A stretch of DNA of 64,000 nt, taken from assembly GCA_963691815.1 (NCBI GenBank), contig OY829645.1:40480094-40544093 (forward strand), read 5' to 3'. Positions 36,872 through 51,000 of the stretch are shown here, piece by piece. The notes under the pieces are model-generated. The model searched no databases and was not told the DNA's origin. It saw only the letters and a program-made list of their open reading frames with translations. The position numbers and the translations under genes are program-made. The number at the start of each line of letters is the position of its first letter. Positions within the stretch are counted from its first letter, which is position 1. Source of the stretch: Echiichthys vipera. Its lineage: Eukaryota > Chordata > Actinopteri > Perciformes > Trachinidae.

Positions 36872-39800
36872 CCACAGCAGAGCTCTCTGGGTAATGCAGT
36901 TCTTTGGGCATTTAAACTGCTGTCACGTGCAGTGCTCATAACAATCTGCATCTTTGACTTGATAAAAACATTTATTTTATTTTATTTTATTGTTTGGAAT
37001 TGTATTTTTAGATACGAGGTGTTTATTTTTAAAGGGGAACAAAGTAGTGGTCATATTTAATTCAGTTTAATTCAATAAATTGATTAATCCCTAGCAGACC
37101 GCACATCTCGGTTAAACACAGATGAGAAAATCATACTATTTAGATTAGGGTTGTTTTTTTGCAAGTTGCTAATTAGTATAATCATAAACATAGCTTAAAA
37201 AAATCTAACTAAATCTGTTTTTATTATCAATGGTGGTGTGGCTGATGCAGTAATGTAGACGGATCAATTACGACAGCGATTGGATGGATTACGATGAAAT
37301 TGTGTAAATATCCACGCTCACTAGAGGGTAACTAACTCTTCCTCTAGCACGAGCAGCCCAGTATTTTAACATTCCCTAAATTGATGGGGACACATTTCAC
37401 CATCACAAGATAATTTATCTGATGACCCTGGTGATCCCTGGTGACATCATCCGTTCAAAGTTTCCGGTACTTGTCCAGTACTTCGGTTTATGACCACATA
37501 TGTGCAAAATTATTGACATTCCCATCAGCCTAGTGCTAATTAGCAAATTGTATCATGTTAACACTGTGCTAACACAGATAGTGTGGTGAACACAAACTAA
37601 TACCTCGTTCCAGTGAGGGGGTCAGGAGTAAATAGTAATGGTAGTGTGCTACTCATTGTAATCGATCTTTTTCTGACCCGTGTTCAACCCACCTCTTGAG
37701 CTGGGTTGTGTTAACCCTTTCAAACACAGAATCAACCCTGGCTGAGCCCTTCGTGTGAAAGGGCACTATAATGGCTAACATCTGCTAACACCTCAGTGAT
37801 AAAATGTTTGCAATAGAAGAGGAAATAACTATTCCAGCTCTTTAGATTATGAGCATCATGTCTATTACAAACTCCTTTACATGGTTCACATGTCGGGGTT
37901 TGTTGTGACTGATCAAATCCATGTGACTGGAGGTTTTTGTCAATGTCTACATTATTTCACCTATATAATGTCAAAAACAGAAGCACACATACTGCCTAAC
38001 AAAGAGGTGGGTCATGCTGTGCATGTCAAAGTGTGAAAGGACATGAGATAAAGACATCAGTTGTGCGTGCAGGCTCCTGTCAGAAACACTGATTCGGCCA
38101 CTGGCACTCAAATTTCCAGGTTTGTGATTAGGACGCATCATTTGTTTAGTTGAAACCATTTTTTTAAACAATTGTTCACCCTATGCACCACACCTGTACA
38201 GATATACTGTATATCATCTAATTTTGCACATGAACCACCATAGTTCCAAAAGTTTGTAAGTTAGGAAACGTTTGTCTCATAACTTAAAGTGATCTAGTTT
38301 TATTTTATTATATGTTTGTTTGCTGATATTTTCAGCTACTGGAACTGTAACAGAGTCTTGTACAGAAAATTTAGAAGCAGTGTACGATGCTGAACTCACA
38401 AAAAACAATATAACAGTGATCCTATAAAACAGGGAGAAGCTCATCTCCAATTTCCTGGTAAAAGCCTGCAAATGGTAAATGGTTACATTTGAAGATGTAA
38501 AAAGCTTGACTAATTATTCCTAATTGTACCATGAATGAGAGAATGAGAGGCACAGGAAGAGAAAGAGCACTTTCATCCCTAAAATGGTCTCAGTGGCATT
38601 CGTAAAATCTATTAATGAGCTGTTTATTTGGTTTCATAGTTGCAGAATCTAGAGGGATAATAAGAGAGGAGTACTCTAAGTGGGGTTAAACAAGCATCCA
38701 TTACCATAAAAGTGCTTCTCTTCTCGTTCTACATTCCACATCTGCTTTGTGAGGTCTTTGAGATGTAAATGGCTTTAGATTGCTATGTTGTAATCTGTGG
38801 GCAAAAAACCTTCTACACTGTGATTCATGTTTAAATGTGCTATATTCCTGCTGTTGACTTAAAATCCATCTCTAAATTGATGTAGTGATTTGTGCAGCGC
38901 TTATAGAGAGCTGCCAGAATGAGTCAGCATTTTTTGCGCTTCCCTTGTCTCAACATTAATGTTCCTTTTTTATTGTATTTTTGATTAGATAAGGTCCGTA
39001 ATTACCACAAGCTTAACAGATTTTCACGTTTTATTCTATGACTTAAAATATGTCAGCAAATATCCCATTTTTGGATTTCGAAGCTTTTATCTGAAATGAA
39101 AAAGGCTGCTGCTAACGAGTGGCTACGTAAGACTGAAAAGGGGCAATATAAATACAAGTTCATTACCATAGTTGTCAAACATCATCATGTAGAAAATACA
39201 AAATCATTAGGAAGCTAGTGCCATTTATATTAAAGTCATGCGACTGCGGTGCAGTTTGTTTCTAGCCTAAAGTTAGCTTTTTGTTTCTGCCAATTACATT
39301 TACACTTCAAAAATCAGAAAAAAATGTGTTGAGTGTCATACTTTGTTATTTGCCACAGAACTTCTTATTTTCTGCAATAATAAATCCATTAGAAGAATCC
39401 CGTTGGCTTTTTGTTGAGGGAACCAGGGCAATGCTAACTTTCACATTGGCCTACAAAAATATGTCATTCCTGCCCGGTCTATTATGCATGTGACTCGACT
39501 TTCCACGCTGCCAGACACTCTACCCTCCCACTGGTTATGCAATCAGTCATCATTATCAAATTATATCACAACTGAATTACATCAAATCAACATTCAGACC
39601 CACTTATGTAAAAACAGACTACGCTCTTACTCCCTCTGTTAAATCATAATCAATGTGAAAGGAAGTGCTTTGTCTCTGACATGGGCATGTCTGTCTAAAA
39701 TGCAAAGATATCAAAGTTATGACATCACATCACAATATCTAAAGGACTCACCTTTATTCTGCTGAAAGTATTCTCAGGCTTTGGTTGAATTTGACATAAC

Positions 39801-41745
39801 GTGAAGTAGAATCCAGATCACTAAGTACTCAGTTGTCATGGATACAGTGTAGACGACTGGCTACCACAGAGCAAAAAAAAAACAAGGTTTGTATATATAT
39901 AAAACTGGAAACAACTGCTGCTGTGTTGGTGAATTTCAGCAATTCTGATGTCAGGCATGGTTTGATTTGTAGCTTGATAAACACAATGCTTTCTCTGTTC
40001 TCTGGGTATGTTGGCCATCATGAACCTGAAGAACTTGTCTGCTGCCAGAAGGTTTCCCCACACAATCACAACAGATTGTTTTCCAAAATACTCTTCCAAA
40101 AAGAGCCCACATTTGGTAGGAGGGAGCAATGATTCACCTCGATCGGTGGTCTGACTTGAAGCTGACTTGTAAACAGAGGTTCTGTTTTTCCAACAGTATT
40201 AACCCACTACTAAGACATGAATGACTACAGCATGTACATGACAAAATGCTGCGACCATCTGTGTGGGTGCACAGATTGTGAGATGCATCATTGTGCATGT
40301 GTTAGAGTGAGTATTCTTGTGTGCAGATTCAGGCCTTCCCTTAGCATTGGTGTGTGGGCACAATGTTTGGTAGCTTTCTTGTCTGAAGCTCCCATAGTCC
40401 TCTGTGTGGGCCATGCTTGGATCCTGGCATTCATCAGAAATGTCAGAGCAGAGCTAAATGCATATTAGGGAAAAGTAGTCTCTTGTGTTATCAATATTCC
40501 TTTTGTAAGGCATGTTCAATCTTAATTTGAGTCCATATCAACTCTAAGCTTGTTAAAAGGAGAGACGGAGGGCTTTGTATAACTATAAACCAGAGATCTA
40601 CATCAGGGGGTCCGCGATCACTAGGGGGTCCTCAGAATTACGGCTAATAATACTTTAAACTAATAATTTTCCTCCCAAAATTAAAATATGTCTGAAAATA
40701 CACATTTTCTTTACAATACAATATGGTGACCTCTAACTGCTGTTCAGGATCTGGGACAGTAAACCACTGAAGACATGATGCCGCTGGGAGCAAGAAACAC
40801 ATAATGGCTTATTAGCTTATTTAAGCTAAATGTAGAATACTGATATAACTTATTTTAGTTGAGCAGTCTGACATCCACATTTGTATATTCTGTCCAGAAT
40901 GTTCCATTTGACTCTTTAAAATGTATTACTGGAGCTCTGACAACTGGAACAATGAATCAAGGCTTTCTCAGGATCAGTATGTAGCATGCACAACTGGAGG
41001 ACAGAACTACGTTTTTCGAACGAGTGTTGCATACAAAATACTTTGACACACACTGAGCACAGGATCTTCTAGTGGGAACAGAAGGTCTCACAAACAACAG
41101 GCTATTATTCCCTCTCTGTCTGCCAGCGCTTTAGAGTGTGTGACGTATGCAGACTGATGGCACATGTCCCTGGAGATTTGAGCCACTTCCTCAGTTTACT
41201 CAGATCATGGTACGAGTACTGCCCCTCCCAAGAAACACTAGTTGCTTGAATAAGCATCCTCTTCTTCTTCTTCTGCACTTCTCTTGCAGACCATAGGGCA
41301 TCATTGATCAAGAAGTGAGACAGGAGGACATACAGCTTTGAGATAGATCAGCACTTGCAGCCTATTTGGTGAGACATTGCAGGTAGATAATACTTTGTTT
41401 ACATATTTAAACAGAAAACTTCAGAAAACTTGTAATCCAAAAAAAAATGTCTTGATGTTAATAATCTTTTCACCATAGTGGCTTGCAAAATTTATGAAAT
41501 TTTACAATATATGCTGTATTTTTAAAGGGCATTTCTCACACTTTTTCATACACTGAGCCAGAAATCTCCACTTCAGCACTTACATATAGGCTAACAAAAC
41601 TTTCCATTTTCATTCCTATCTATATTCCTACCCCTTTTAGAGGGTTTTTTTCATTTATCAGTTGAGATTCTGTGTTTAATTCTGTGAATTACCAATTGCC
41701 ACATGCAATGGTGGTGATAACAGAGACCTGGCTGAATGAAAATCC

Positions 41746-42050
41746 AGGTGGAACGGTGGTTTGGTGGTTAGTATTATTGACTCACTGCAAGAAGGGTCCT
41801 GGTTTGAATCGATTTTGCATGTTTTCCCTATGTCTGTGCTTCTTCCCACAGGGCAAAGACATACATGTGTGAGGTTGGTTATTATTATTAATTACTCTAA
41901 ATTTCCCGTAGGTGTGGCGCTGGTTGTCTGTCTCTGCCTGTCTCTATGTGCCCTGCAATAGACTGGTGTACTGTCCCTGTACCCCGCCTCACACCCAATA
42001 CCAGCCCCCCACGACCCTTTCAGGGACAAGAGGTTGAAGATGATGGATGG
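41746..42050 (+). mobile_element. tRNA-headed SINE-like element, full-length but diverged
   Basis: This is the plus-oriented counterpart of the elements at 13,021 and 45,516. Its 5' head, 'gtggttagtattattgac' with GGTTTGAATCG 30 bp on, has the spacing of tRNA A and B boxes. The body holds the reverse complements of the 'gccagtctat' and 'cttcaaccgctt' blocks. The 3' end is 'ggttgaagatgatgg'. No reading frame is expected. Confidence 0.7.
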
Positions 42051-44664
42051 CTCTCTGCAACACAATACATAGATGTCTTTGACATAACAACTGTTACCTT
42101 ACACTCTGCTAGTTCACTGTTTTTAATGTTTTAGACTACATATCTAGCCGTATTGTACCCATTGCACCTTTGATGTGAGTTATCAACTGGATAAGTTTCC
42201 TGGTGATGAGTTTTTTTTATTTTTACCCCATTCACCTGTAGTGTCTCCTCTTTAGGTAGTTTTAATGTTGTTGCTCCCTTATAAAAGAGAGGACCCATCT
42301 CCTAACTTGCCTGCAAGACAACTGGAAATGGTACAGCACCCTAGTATGAGGTAGAAATCTACTTCCCTAAAAATAAAAGACAATTATGCTGATATAATGA
42401 CCTGCATATTCCCAATGGAAATAGTCTGATTAGGCCAGCTGCAGAGATATTCTAATTAGGCCTTGTGATTTTTTGGTATAACTTAAAAAACAAGATTCAT
42501 ATCCTTTGCTGCATCTTGGATTCAATTGGACCTTGTATGCCAATATGTATGAAGACATGTGTTGATGATGATAGTACTAATGATAACATTTGAAACTCCG
42601 TCATGCTCTTCCAAAAGGGTTTGGATTAAATAGCCAGGTGCATTCAGCTAGCCCCCTCTTCATATTACAATGTGCACAGAGAGGAGGATCACTCCACCAC
42701 ATCCCCTTGGTTACAGAATAATCAATATGACAGACCATACTCATACAGTATGCCTGGGGAAATGATCTGTTTTAATTTTTGTAGAGACAAATGTTTTTGC
42801 AAACTGTTGCTATTTAAACAGTTTCCTGTTTGAGCTAATCCTGCTGAAGGGGAGTAATATCCAAGGAGGCAGTGCTCTGAAGTCACCTCTTTAACCTGCA
42901 GAACATGCTCTGTAAGCTGCTTTAACTGTAGATAATCCATTAGGATCAGTGGGGTTGGAGGAATCCAAACCTCACTTTCACTATGCACTTCCCTATAAAC
43001 TACCTGGTTTGATAGATCAGTCTATGTACAAAAGTATTAAATGGTTTAAATAATATATAAATAAATCCATAAATGCACAATCATTGTTCTGACTTGATTT
43101 ACTTGTTTACACCTTTAATTATTAAACAAATTGAATACTATGTAATATAGCTGGTTCACATAACAATAACTCAATTCAGTATTATAATAAAATGCTATAA
43201 TAAACAATAATATTGTGCATATTTCCAGAATGAAGTCTGGGCTGGATGCTGCGAAGGTGAGACAGGACTGGTAATGGAATTGCCACAGCTTAGTTTGCAC
43301 AGAAACACTTGGAATGGACTATTTGTCAGAAAGCTGCTGCACAATGTTTCAAAATGAAGTGTGATCCAGAAATGATTAGTCCCAGCCTGCCAAACACAGC
43401 GAGTGGCTTCCACAATTGCAACACCAATGTCAAGTGCATTAACATGCTCCACCAAGCATGCACTCAGTGGGGTCATTTGAGTTATGATTGTTCCTGTAGT
43501 GGGTCATATGACAGTTGTGTCAGCTTATGATGGAACCAATCTTCATCAGGTTCTTAAGATAAGATTACTTTTATTATTTTATTCATTCTTACGTGTGTTT
43601 ATTTACATATTCTCAATTTCACTCGGCCAACTTCAAACATACTGAAGACTGCAGATGTGCACCCCAGGACGGCTTAAGAATTCACATGCTGTAGACATAG
43701 TGAAGGTATAGTTCAGATATACATGTACAGTATGTGTAGGTCTGATCAGTGGTGAGAGCACCTGGAGCTGGAGGCGGGTTGAACTTCCTGCTGAGCCGGC
43801 TGCAGGTGTCCTTGGCCAAATATAACTTAACATCTGTGATGGGAGGAACCAGTTTGAAAGCCCCCATTCACATTCCCTTTCTCTAACACTGAATTGAAGC
43901 TGCAAAATACAAATGTAGACACCCTGTTAGAAAAGGACAGGTTATAGCAAAAACGTCAGAAATTATTTTTTGAAGAACGCGATTGAGCACTTTTTTACTT
44001 TGACGGTGAAACAGTTTGAGTATTTTCTGGCTACTGAGCAACTTAATTACCTGATTTAGTGCTGTTTAATATGTTGGTATACAGTATAGTCAAAATAACA
44101 AAAACAGGAACAAATAATTGGAAATGTGTAGTACTCTGTGGTTCAAAGAAAAGTCACACATTCACAACCAAGTCAAGAGTTAAAAGGAATGTTTCAAATT
44201 GGACTTTGAAATGCCGTTTCCAGCTGAGGCCAAGCAGATAGCTGTAGGTTTTTTTTTCATTTCTTTTTTTTCTCGACTTGGCTCCAGGATTCAAGGCAAG
44301 GACATCTGCTCCCTAATCAAAGAGGTGCTCTATTTTTGCACAGATGAACTGCCAGTTGTTATTTCCCCACTGGTCACTCATCCTGAAATAGTGTCTCTGT
44401 CGCCCCTTTATCAATGTGATGCATGGGTCTCTTATCTTTGTATCTTTTGTCCTTTCAAGCTACATTTGGTGAAACACTGAGGTCAGTCTTATTAGCCTAG
44501 AAAAAAGTGTGGCTGCAACACTATTTCACAAAGTTAATTTGTGAACATTAAAGGTGCTGATACACATATTTTGTCACCCTCGGACTAGGGATGATGACCT
44601 ATTTCCTTGATATTTAAATGGAGTTTAAACTAAGACTATTCGGCTATCTAAAAGTAAGAAAACC

Positions 44665-44900
44665 GACTATAATGGCGTAGAGTGAGGGGGGGGACTTATC
44701 CTCCTACTTCCAATGCCCTTGCTCGGACCACACCCACCATGAAACTTGACCTTCATTTTAACTCCACTACACACGTGTTAAGGTTTGTGACTGTAGCTTG
44801 CACAGTTGGGACACTATCGCAGTTACAAAATCTGGTCACAGACAGACATATAGTAAACACCTGGGAAAAACTGTCTCTGTTAGTTCCCACTACAGTAGGT
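44665..44900. repeat. Dispersed repeat related to 33,485-33,715
   Basis: The block shares the order 'ggcgtagagtgagggg', 'ccttgctcggacc', 'ttacaaaatctggtcac' and 'ttagttcccactacag' with the 33-kb copy, in the same orientation. Class not determined. Confidence 0.65.
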
Positions 44901-45294
44901 GTCTCAATGTCAATGTCAACATAATCAATAGGCAACATAACTGAGAGGAAATGGAATCAAGCAGTAGACTACAACATACCTCCCAGTGAGCTAGTGAGTT
45001 CACTTCTGGTTTTGCTTTTGAACCATTGCAATGTTTTTCCTAGCTAAAATTAAATGTGATAGTGTAACAAGGAGAACAGTCGTAGTCGAAAGTCTTAGAA
45101 GTGATTAACTAATTGGGGTATTTCAACTTTCAAAAGTTAGGTAGTCTCACTTCAAGTGATGTTTGTGACAAACTTAAACATAAAAGAGAAATACACAATT
45201 AGGTCAAATCTGTCTTTGAAATGACAAAAGTCAATGAGCTCTGTTGAGGATACAATCACAACATTTAAATCTTTGCCTCTGTAGTCACTTTGGT

Positions 45295-45296
<2 letters not shown>

Positions 45297-45325
<29 letters not shown>

Positions 45326-45370
45326 TACTTTATTCATCCCGAGGGGAAATTCTTTAAAATGATAAAACTT
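45297..45370 (-). mobile_element. 3' end of a CR1/Rex-like LINE
   Basis: Plus-strand (CAAT)n repeats followed by 'atatactttattcatcc' and 'cgaggggaaatt' are, on the minus strand, the terminal GGGATGAATAAAG with a (TTGA)n tail typical of fish CR1/Rex-type LINEs. Only the last tens of bases remain (5' truncation). A relative is in the insertion at 55,204. Confidence 0.6.
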
Positions 45371-45515
45371 TAACTTTAAAATTCTTTATACGGTAATACA
45401 TTCTTTAAAATTATAAAACATTATCGGTATATGGCAATATTTCTTGTTGTTCCAATATTTCAAACATTTTGTTGCATTTGTAAGTTGAAGCCACCAAGAT
45501 TAAAACCATTCAGAT

Positions 45516-45738
45516 ATTCATTCATTCATCTTCAACCGCTTGTCCCTGTCGGGGTCGCGGGGGGCTGGAGCCGATCCCAGCGGACATCGGGCGTGAGGCG
45601 GGGTCCACCCTGGACAGGACGCCAGTCTATCGGAGGGCACATAGAAACGAACAGAGACATACAACCATTCACACCTAAGGAGTCATCATTTAACCTAACA
45701 CGTGCATGTTTTTTTTGGATGGTGGGAGGAAACCAGAG
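45516..45738 (-). mobile_element. SINE-like element, truncated copy
   Basis: It has the same order of blocks as the copy at 13,021: (ATTC)n tail, 'cttcaaccgcttgtccc', 'gccagtctatcgg', 'ttcacacctaagg', 'gggaggaaaccagag', then a break into T-rich sequence. The tRNA-like head is absent. Confidence 0.75.
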
Positions 45739-47854
45739 TTTTTTATTTTTAAAGTTTCAGTCATATCTATTTAAGACCTAAGACACTGTTGTCACTCTCC
45801 AAATACTCTCCTGCATTGTAAGGCATCCCTGTTGACATGTTTGTTTTTGTATGGAGGGGTTGTGCAGCGGGTTTGCTGTGGAACTTCACCTCATGTGAGC
45901 CATCAACTGGTGGTTGCTAGGTGACTATCCTGGAAAGGAGCCATTCATTTGCCGCCCAGCTCTTCAACAGTCAGGAATTGAGAACAGTCTTCGTGCACGT
46001 CCGAACCAACCACTGCTGTTCACATCACCTCCTGTACGCAGGTTGGCAGCCGGTTGCCATAGGGATTCCAGGGACATCTGACTTAAAAATGACGCATGCA
46101 TTTAAAGGGATTGTTTTTCTTCTGTCTTGTAGTATTGTTAAAAAAGGACAGTGGGGCTACAAATGAATGAATGGCTTCTTCTTGGTTGAAATTAAATGTT
46201 GCATTTATTGGTAGCAGAGGTAAAATACCAAAGCACTGTACACACGCTGAATCCAGAACGCTCTATACATTTCTATCCTTTGGTTTTAGAAATGCCTGTC
46301 CTAGTTTTCTCCAAGGCCACAGACACAGCACACATACAGTATTCATGAAAATATAATGCATCTATTATATAGAGATATATTCTAAGAACTATTTTCTACT
46401 GCTGCTGCGACTGTTTTTTCTCTCAGACTGACGGTATATCCCACACCTGGCAAATGTCAATAAACTTTGATTTGGTTCATTATACTGCTGCTGTATGGAT
46501 CCAATCTGAACTGAAATTTGATGAGTTTAAAGGGATAGTTCATCATTTTCATGAGCTGTATTGAGTCAGCTAATTTGCTGCTGTAATATTTACCGTACAA
46601 ACATGAGTGGTATATGTCTTGTCATCAAACTCTTGTCATGACAGTGAAAAAGCTTATTTCCTATTGTAACTATTCATTTAAGTAACATTTTTAAATTGCT
46701 GAGTGCTGATCAGACCAGGTAGAGTGCAAAGAACAGCCCATTAAAAAACAAAAAGAATCTCAGGTAACCCTCACAGAAGAGAAAATATAGGTCGAAATAA
46801 CCACATCATGCGCCATCCGCCTCTCTACTGGGTGACACAAAATCCAATCAAGTTAGCAGCAGTCTCCGATTGGCAGAGGGCTTCAATCCCCCCCACCATT
46901 TATTCTCACTTGGCCCAGTGTGGCTGGAGCACTGGTCCCATTTCTGGATGAAACAGGGTCTCCATCCTAATTAACCCAGATGTGGATATTTATAAGATGA
47001 AAGCAGGTCTAGACTAGAAACAGGGCAGATTGAGTGGAGAAGGTCCTGATTTCAGAATGGTCACACTGAAGTGGGACACCTCAAACCCTTCTTTGACAAG
47101 GGAATAAAGTCTGTTTCTATATAAAAATACCCCCTGGCCCTTTTTAATTGGTCCCACCTCTCTTGAGGTTTTAGTGCAATGAGAAGCTGAGAATATCTCT
47201 AAGGGAAATGTCAAGTTGATGGAAACATGACAGCGAGTACTTTTACTGAGCATTTTGGTGTTTTCTTTTTGACATCTCCTTACTGCAAAAGGCATAAAGA
47301 TCAATTCTGTAGCCTACGTGGCTATTTAAAGACACCTATTGAACATCATTGCTGACATCTCTGTAAGTGCAAATTATGCCTCTGCTCCTTCCAGATTCAT
47401 CCATTGTGTGTGAAATGGGACTTAGATGTGCCAGGAAAAGAAGACAGCTGCAAGAGTGTAAATCTGGTGGGGCATGTACAGAACAAGTTTCCCCTGATAG
47501 ATGAAATGGATTGTAGAGAGGATTGTCAACAAGTTTACTCTCTCAGAAAAATAAAAATTGTTTTATTTTTTTTTCATTGCATCATCTTAAATTGAGTGGG
47601 AGACAGCAGCAGATCAGGAGACAGTGGGGGGACCAAACAGGAAACAATGACGAGCACAGACATGACTCATCCAACTGATTGTTTATCGAGCCATCAACAA
47701 GTTGAATCTAATGTGATCTAATGAGAGGTTGAACCAACGAAGACTTCAGGGAAACTGAAAGTAGACCCTAGACATAACTTAATAGACATAGTTTAAAAAG
47801 AAAATCAGAACAAAAGGCATCATGCTTGACAAAAATAAATTTCATTATTCAGAA

Positions 47855-48008
47855 AGCCTGTGAATATTCTCATTTGACCAGGTCATCGTTAGCCCCAAAT
47901 TAATTTCAGTCAAAAGCAACTGGACTTAGTTATTTGTCTAGGAAGACGTTTCACCTCTCAACCAAGAGGCTTCATCAGTTCATGTAGGCATCCGACCAGG
48001 CTGGGACT
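47855..48008. repeat. Dispersed repeat, copy 2 of 2
   Basis: Second copy of the repeat at 2,416-2,577, same orientation. It lies 77 bp beyond the setmar stop codon, so it probably falls in the setmar 3' UTR. Confidence 0.8.
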
Positions 48009-48084
48009 GGTCATTATTCAGAGAAACAGTTCCCTAGACATTCAGATAGTGTGTAAAGTGTGATACAAATGTGATATGAAATTT

Positions 48085-51000
48085 TCAGTTTATAATGGAT
48101 AAATCCAGTGGTAGGAACTGTCCACAGTTGGCGACACCACAGTGGCACTCTTTCCTCTGGGGTCTATCTATCCTACTGGCCTGTATGGCAGCATCACTGT
48201 GTGTGGTTAACTGCTCAACAGGAGGCTGGTTACTGTATCCTCCTGAGTAGTCAAACGTCAGCTCCTCTTGTGCATCAATGTTCCGTGCAGCAAACAGCGC
48301 CAGCCTAGGAACCACAGAGTGCACACGAACTGGCTGCATGAACAGGTTGGGCTGGCAGGAGTGGTTGAGAAAGCGACCTACGTTTCCCTCCATAGCAGGG
48401 TCCACAAATGTCTCTGTGATGGAGCCTGTACCTGCGTGCTCCCTTACTGCAATGATGTAGTTATTTTCCTCAGATCTCTGGGCAAGCTGTCTGCGTCTGG
48501 CCTCTTCAAAACTGATCACCTCTCCTGCATACTCACACACAAACGTCCCATGTGGGATTGCCTCCAGTGTCCGCACTCCCCAGCCCCTGTTCTCGGTGCT
48601 GTAAACTTCCAACCTGAGTCTTAGCCCCCTTTGCACCACCCTGTTAGAGCAGGCATCACTGCAGGGGCAAAGGGCGTTACACTCAAACACCGGTGAGCAG
48701 TAACCAGAGTCGGTTCTGCTAAGGTTCAGCAGTGTGCCGGTGCTGTTGTACGCCTGCCCGTGTGTTTGCAGGCAGGAGCAGTTTTCAGTGAAGCAGGAGT
48801 GGGAAAGGCACGAGCATCCAGGTAGGGTGACTTCACTGGGATCGACACTGCATCCTGGTCCCGGAATATTATCTGGGGAATACTGAAAAATGACAACAAA
48901 GAACAGTTAACAAAGTTTACAACTGTAAATAACAAAAACACAAAAATATGTTGATGCAGTATAAATTTTCCCCGGTTGGGAACAAATTTTTCTAATTATT
49001 CCAACACCACATGAATACTAGACTGGGTAGCCCCATCCCCTTCTGCCGACGTTTTGAATTCGCCCTGCACCCAAGTCTGGAAAGAAGCAGGTCTATTCTT
49101 CCTGTTTCCTATCCAATTATTTTGAATCCAATCACCAAGCTTTTCACCTGGCATTTTATTGGCCTAAACTTGATGACAACATAGAAACGACGCAAGCAGC
49201 TTTGTGTTTACAATTTACATTTAACATGACGGCCCCCAGATTTAAATCATTTCAATGGCAAATTTTCTTTGAAAACTGAGCAGAAGTTTAATACAAGTTT
49301 AATCTACTACTTAGCCCTGCTGGTGGCCAAACAAATGGAGTACATCATCCAGATTGTTGGTCTGATTGGTTGAAGGACTGTCCAATTGTGTGCAGCAGTG
49401 GCGGCTGCCAGCCTACATCATAAATGTGTTTGTTTATTTATTTATGTGTAAATTCTACCTTCCTTTTCAAGAAAATGATCTGTGACCAGTAGGAGCTGCT
49501 GCACCGGGCTACTGTGAAGTGTGACCCCCTCAGAGTGTGAGTGACGGAGGGAGAAGCTCTGCAGCTGCCGCTGCTCGTTGGGGAGAGAAACTGCAGTGAC
49601 AGAACAGAGTCGCCAAACACAACGAAGGTAGTTTTTAAGAAAGAAAAGGTTGCTGGGGATCGGTAAAGTCTCCGGATCAGTTCAGAACAACGGAATGAAA
49701 AACTTGGAAAATGCTCTGCTGGATGTTTGTTCTTCAAGATCTCTGATTCGCTCATTTAGCTGTCAATCAAAAAAGGATTCCTCCTCAAACAGCTTATCCA
49801 ATCATCATGCAGAAGCCGAGCGTCTGGGCCAGCCCACTGTCACATAGACCCCCAGAGATGCTGAGCGTCTGATGGGCGGGACAAAACCCAGCACTTATCC
49901 AATGACTGTCTAGTTTCACTGCAGTGGAACAATCCGCTCTATGCTTCCCCATTGAAGTCAGTAGAAGCTGAGCATCCGACTGTGTAAAGCGCTGTGGGGC
50001 GCTGTGTGGATGAATGAGAAGGAAGTTGCGCCGGTTACCTGTGATAAGTAGCTGATTCTGAACAAAAGATGAAGGCTTTCTAACTTGTGTCAATTAGAGG
50101 TTTTTTTAGTGACATTTTAGGGGAAGCTGAGCTTCCCTTGCAGTCTTAGAGCAATTGCCATTGATCTACGCCTGCCTCTTGTGCTGAAAAAAATGAAAGC
50201 ATCCTTACCAGACCAACATGCATCGTAGTCTGAACATGGCGTGGCAATAGCCAGGCTACATGAATGCAGCACAAATGCCCTATCTTGCAATATTAATGAA
50301 ATGGAAATAATGATTTGTGTATCTGCTCCTTGCTTTGGATCCACTTCAAATTGTAATGGGTTTTTCCCTGGCACCTGCTATACATTTCCACTAGGTTTAA
50401 TGAAAATCGGGCCAGTCGCTTTACTGTTATACTGTTGAAAGTCAAGCAAACAACTCTTGATGGAGGTAAAGATATTGGGCCAAAATGCCTATAATTCTTC
50501 ACCTGGGTCCAGACTTTTGGATGTGCCCACTCTACCAAGTTGACTGAAGATGGAAACGAAGTGTAACTAACTGAATTATGTCTGAAATTAGTTGACAACT
50601 CTTCATAATTTATAAATCACGTCAAAATTCACAGGCCCCATCTATAACGTGAGGTTTTGCAACTTGCCTTTTGAAAAACAAGACATTTGAAGACAAAGAT
50701 TAATCAAGAAAATATTCTACAGATAATTAATTAATAAAAAATAATTGGCAGTTGCCGCCCTTATGAATACCTCTGACAAGGAGGTCATGTTTCGGCTTTG
50801 TTTGTTTGTCTGTCAGCAGGATTACAGAAAAACTATGGGCTCGGTTTTCATGAAACTTGTTAGAAGGTTGTAGCATAGGCCAAGGAGGAACCTATTAAAT
50901 TAGAAATCTAAATCATGGAGGTGATACATGAATTATTTTTCACTTGCAATAACATTGCGAAATAGGGCATGTGTTACATTCACACATGCAGTGTCCAAAT

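Larger units (their letters stand above)
36872..48084. other. Intergenic interval between itpr1 and setmar
   Basis: This 11.2-kb interval separates the itpr1 promoter from the setmar stop codon; both genes are transcribed on minus. It contains the SINE copies at 41,746 and 45,516, the LINE tail at 45,297 and dispersed repeats at 44,665 and 47,855. I looked for sumf1-type exons on both strands and found none. Possible setmar 3' UTR occupies the right end; an AATAAA on minus lies near 47,560. Confidence 0.6.

Noticed and set aside
40590..40820. 'cagggggtccgcgatcac' segment as a DNA transposon end
   Set aside because: No matching inverted end or target duplication could be found nearby.
36872..48084. 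sumf1 between setmar and itpr1
   Set aside because: I looked for sulfatase-modifying-factor motifs on both strands and found none.
48268..48624. 118-codon plus-strand frame opposite setmar
   Set aside because: It is the antisense of the SET-domain exon, with no recognisable motif. The minus strand encodes a full conserved domain.
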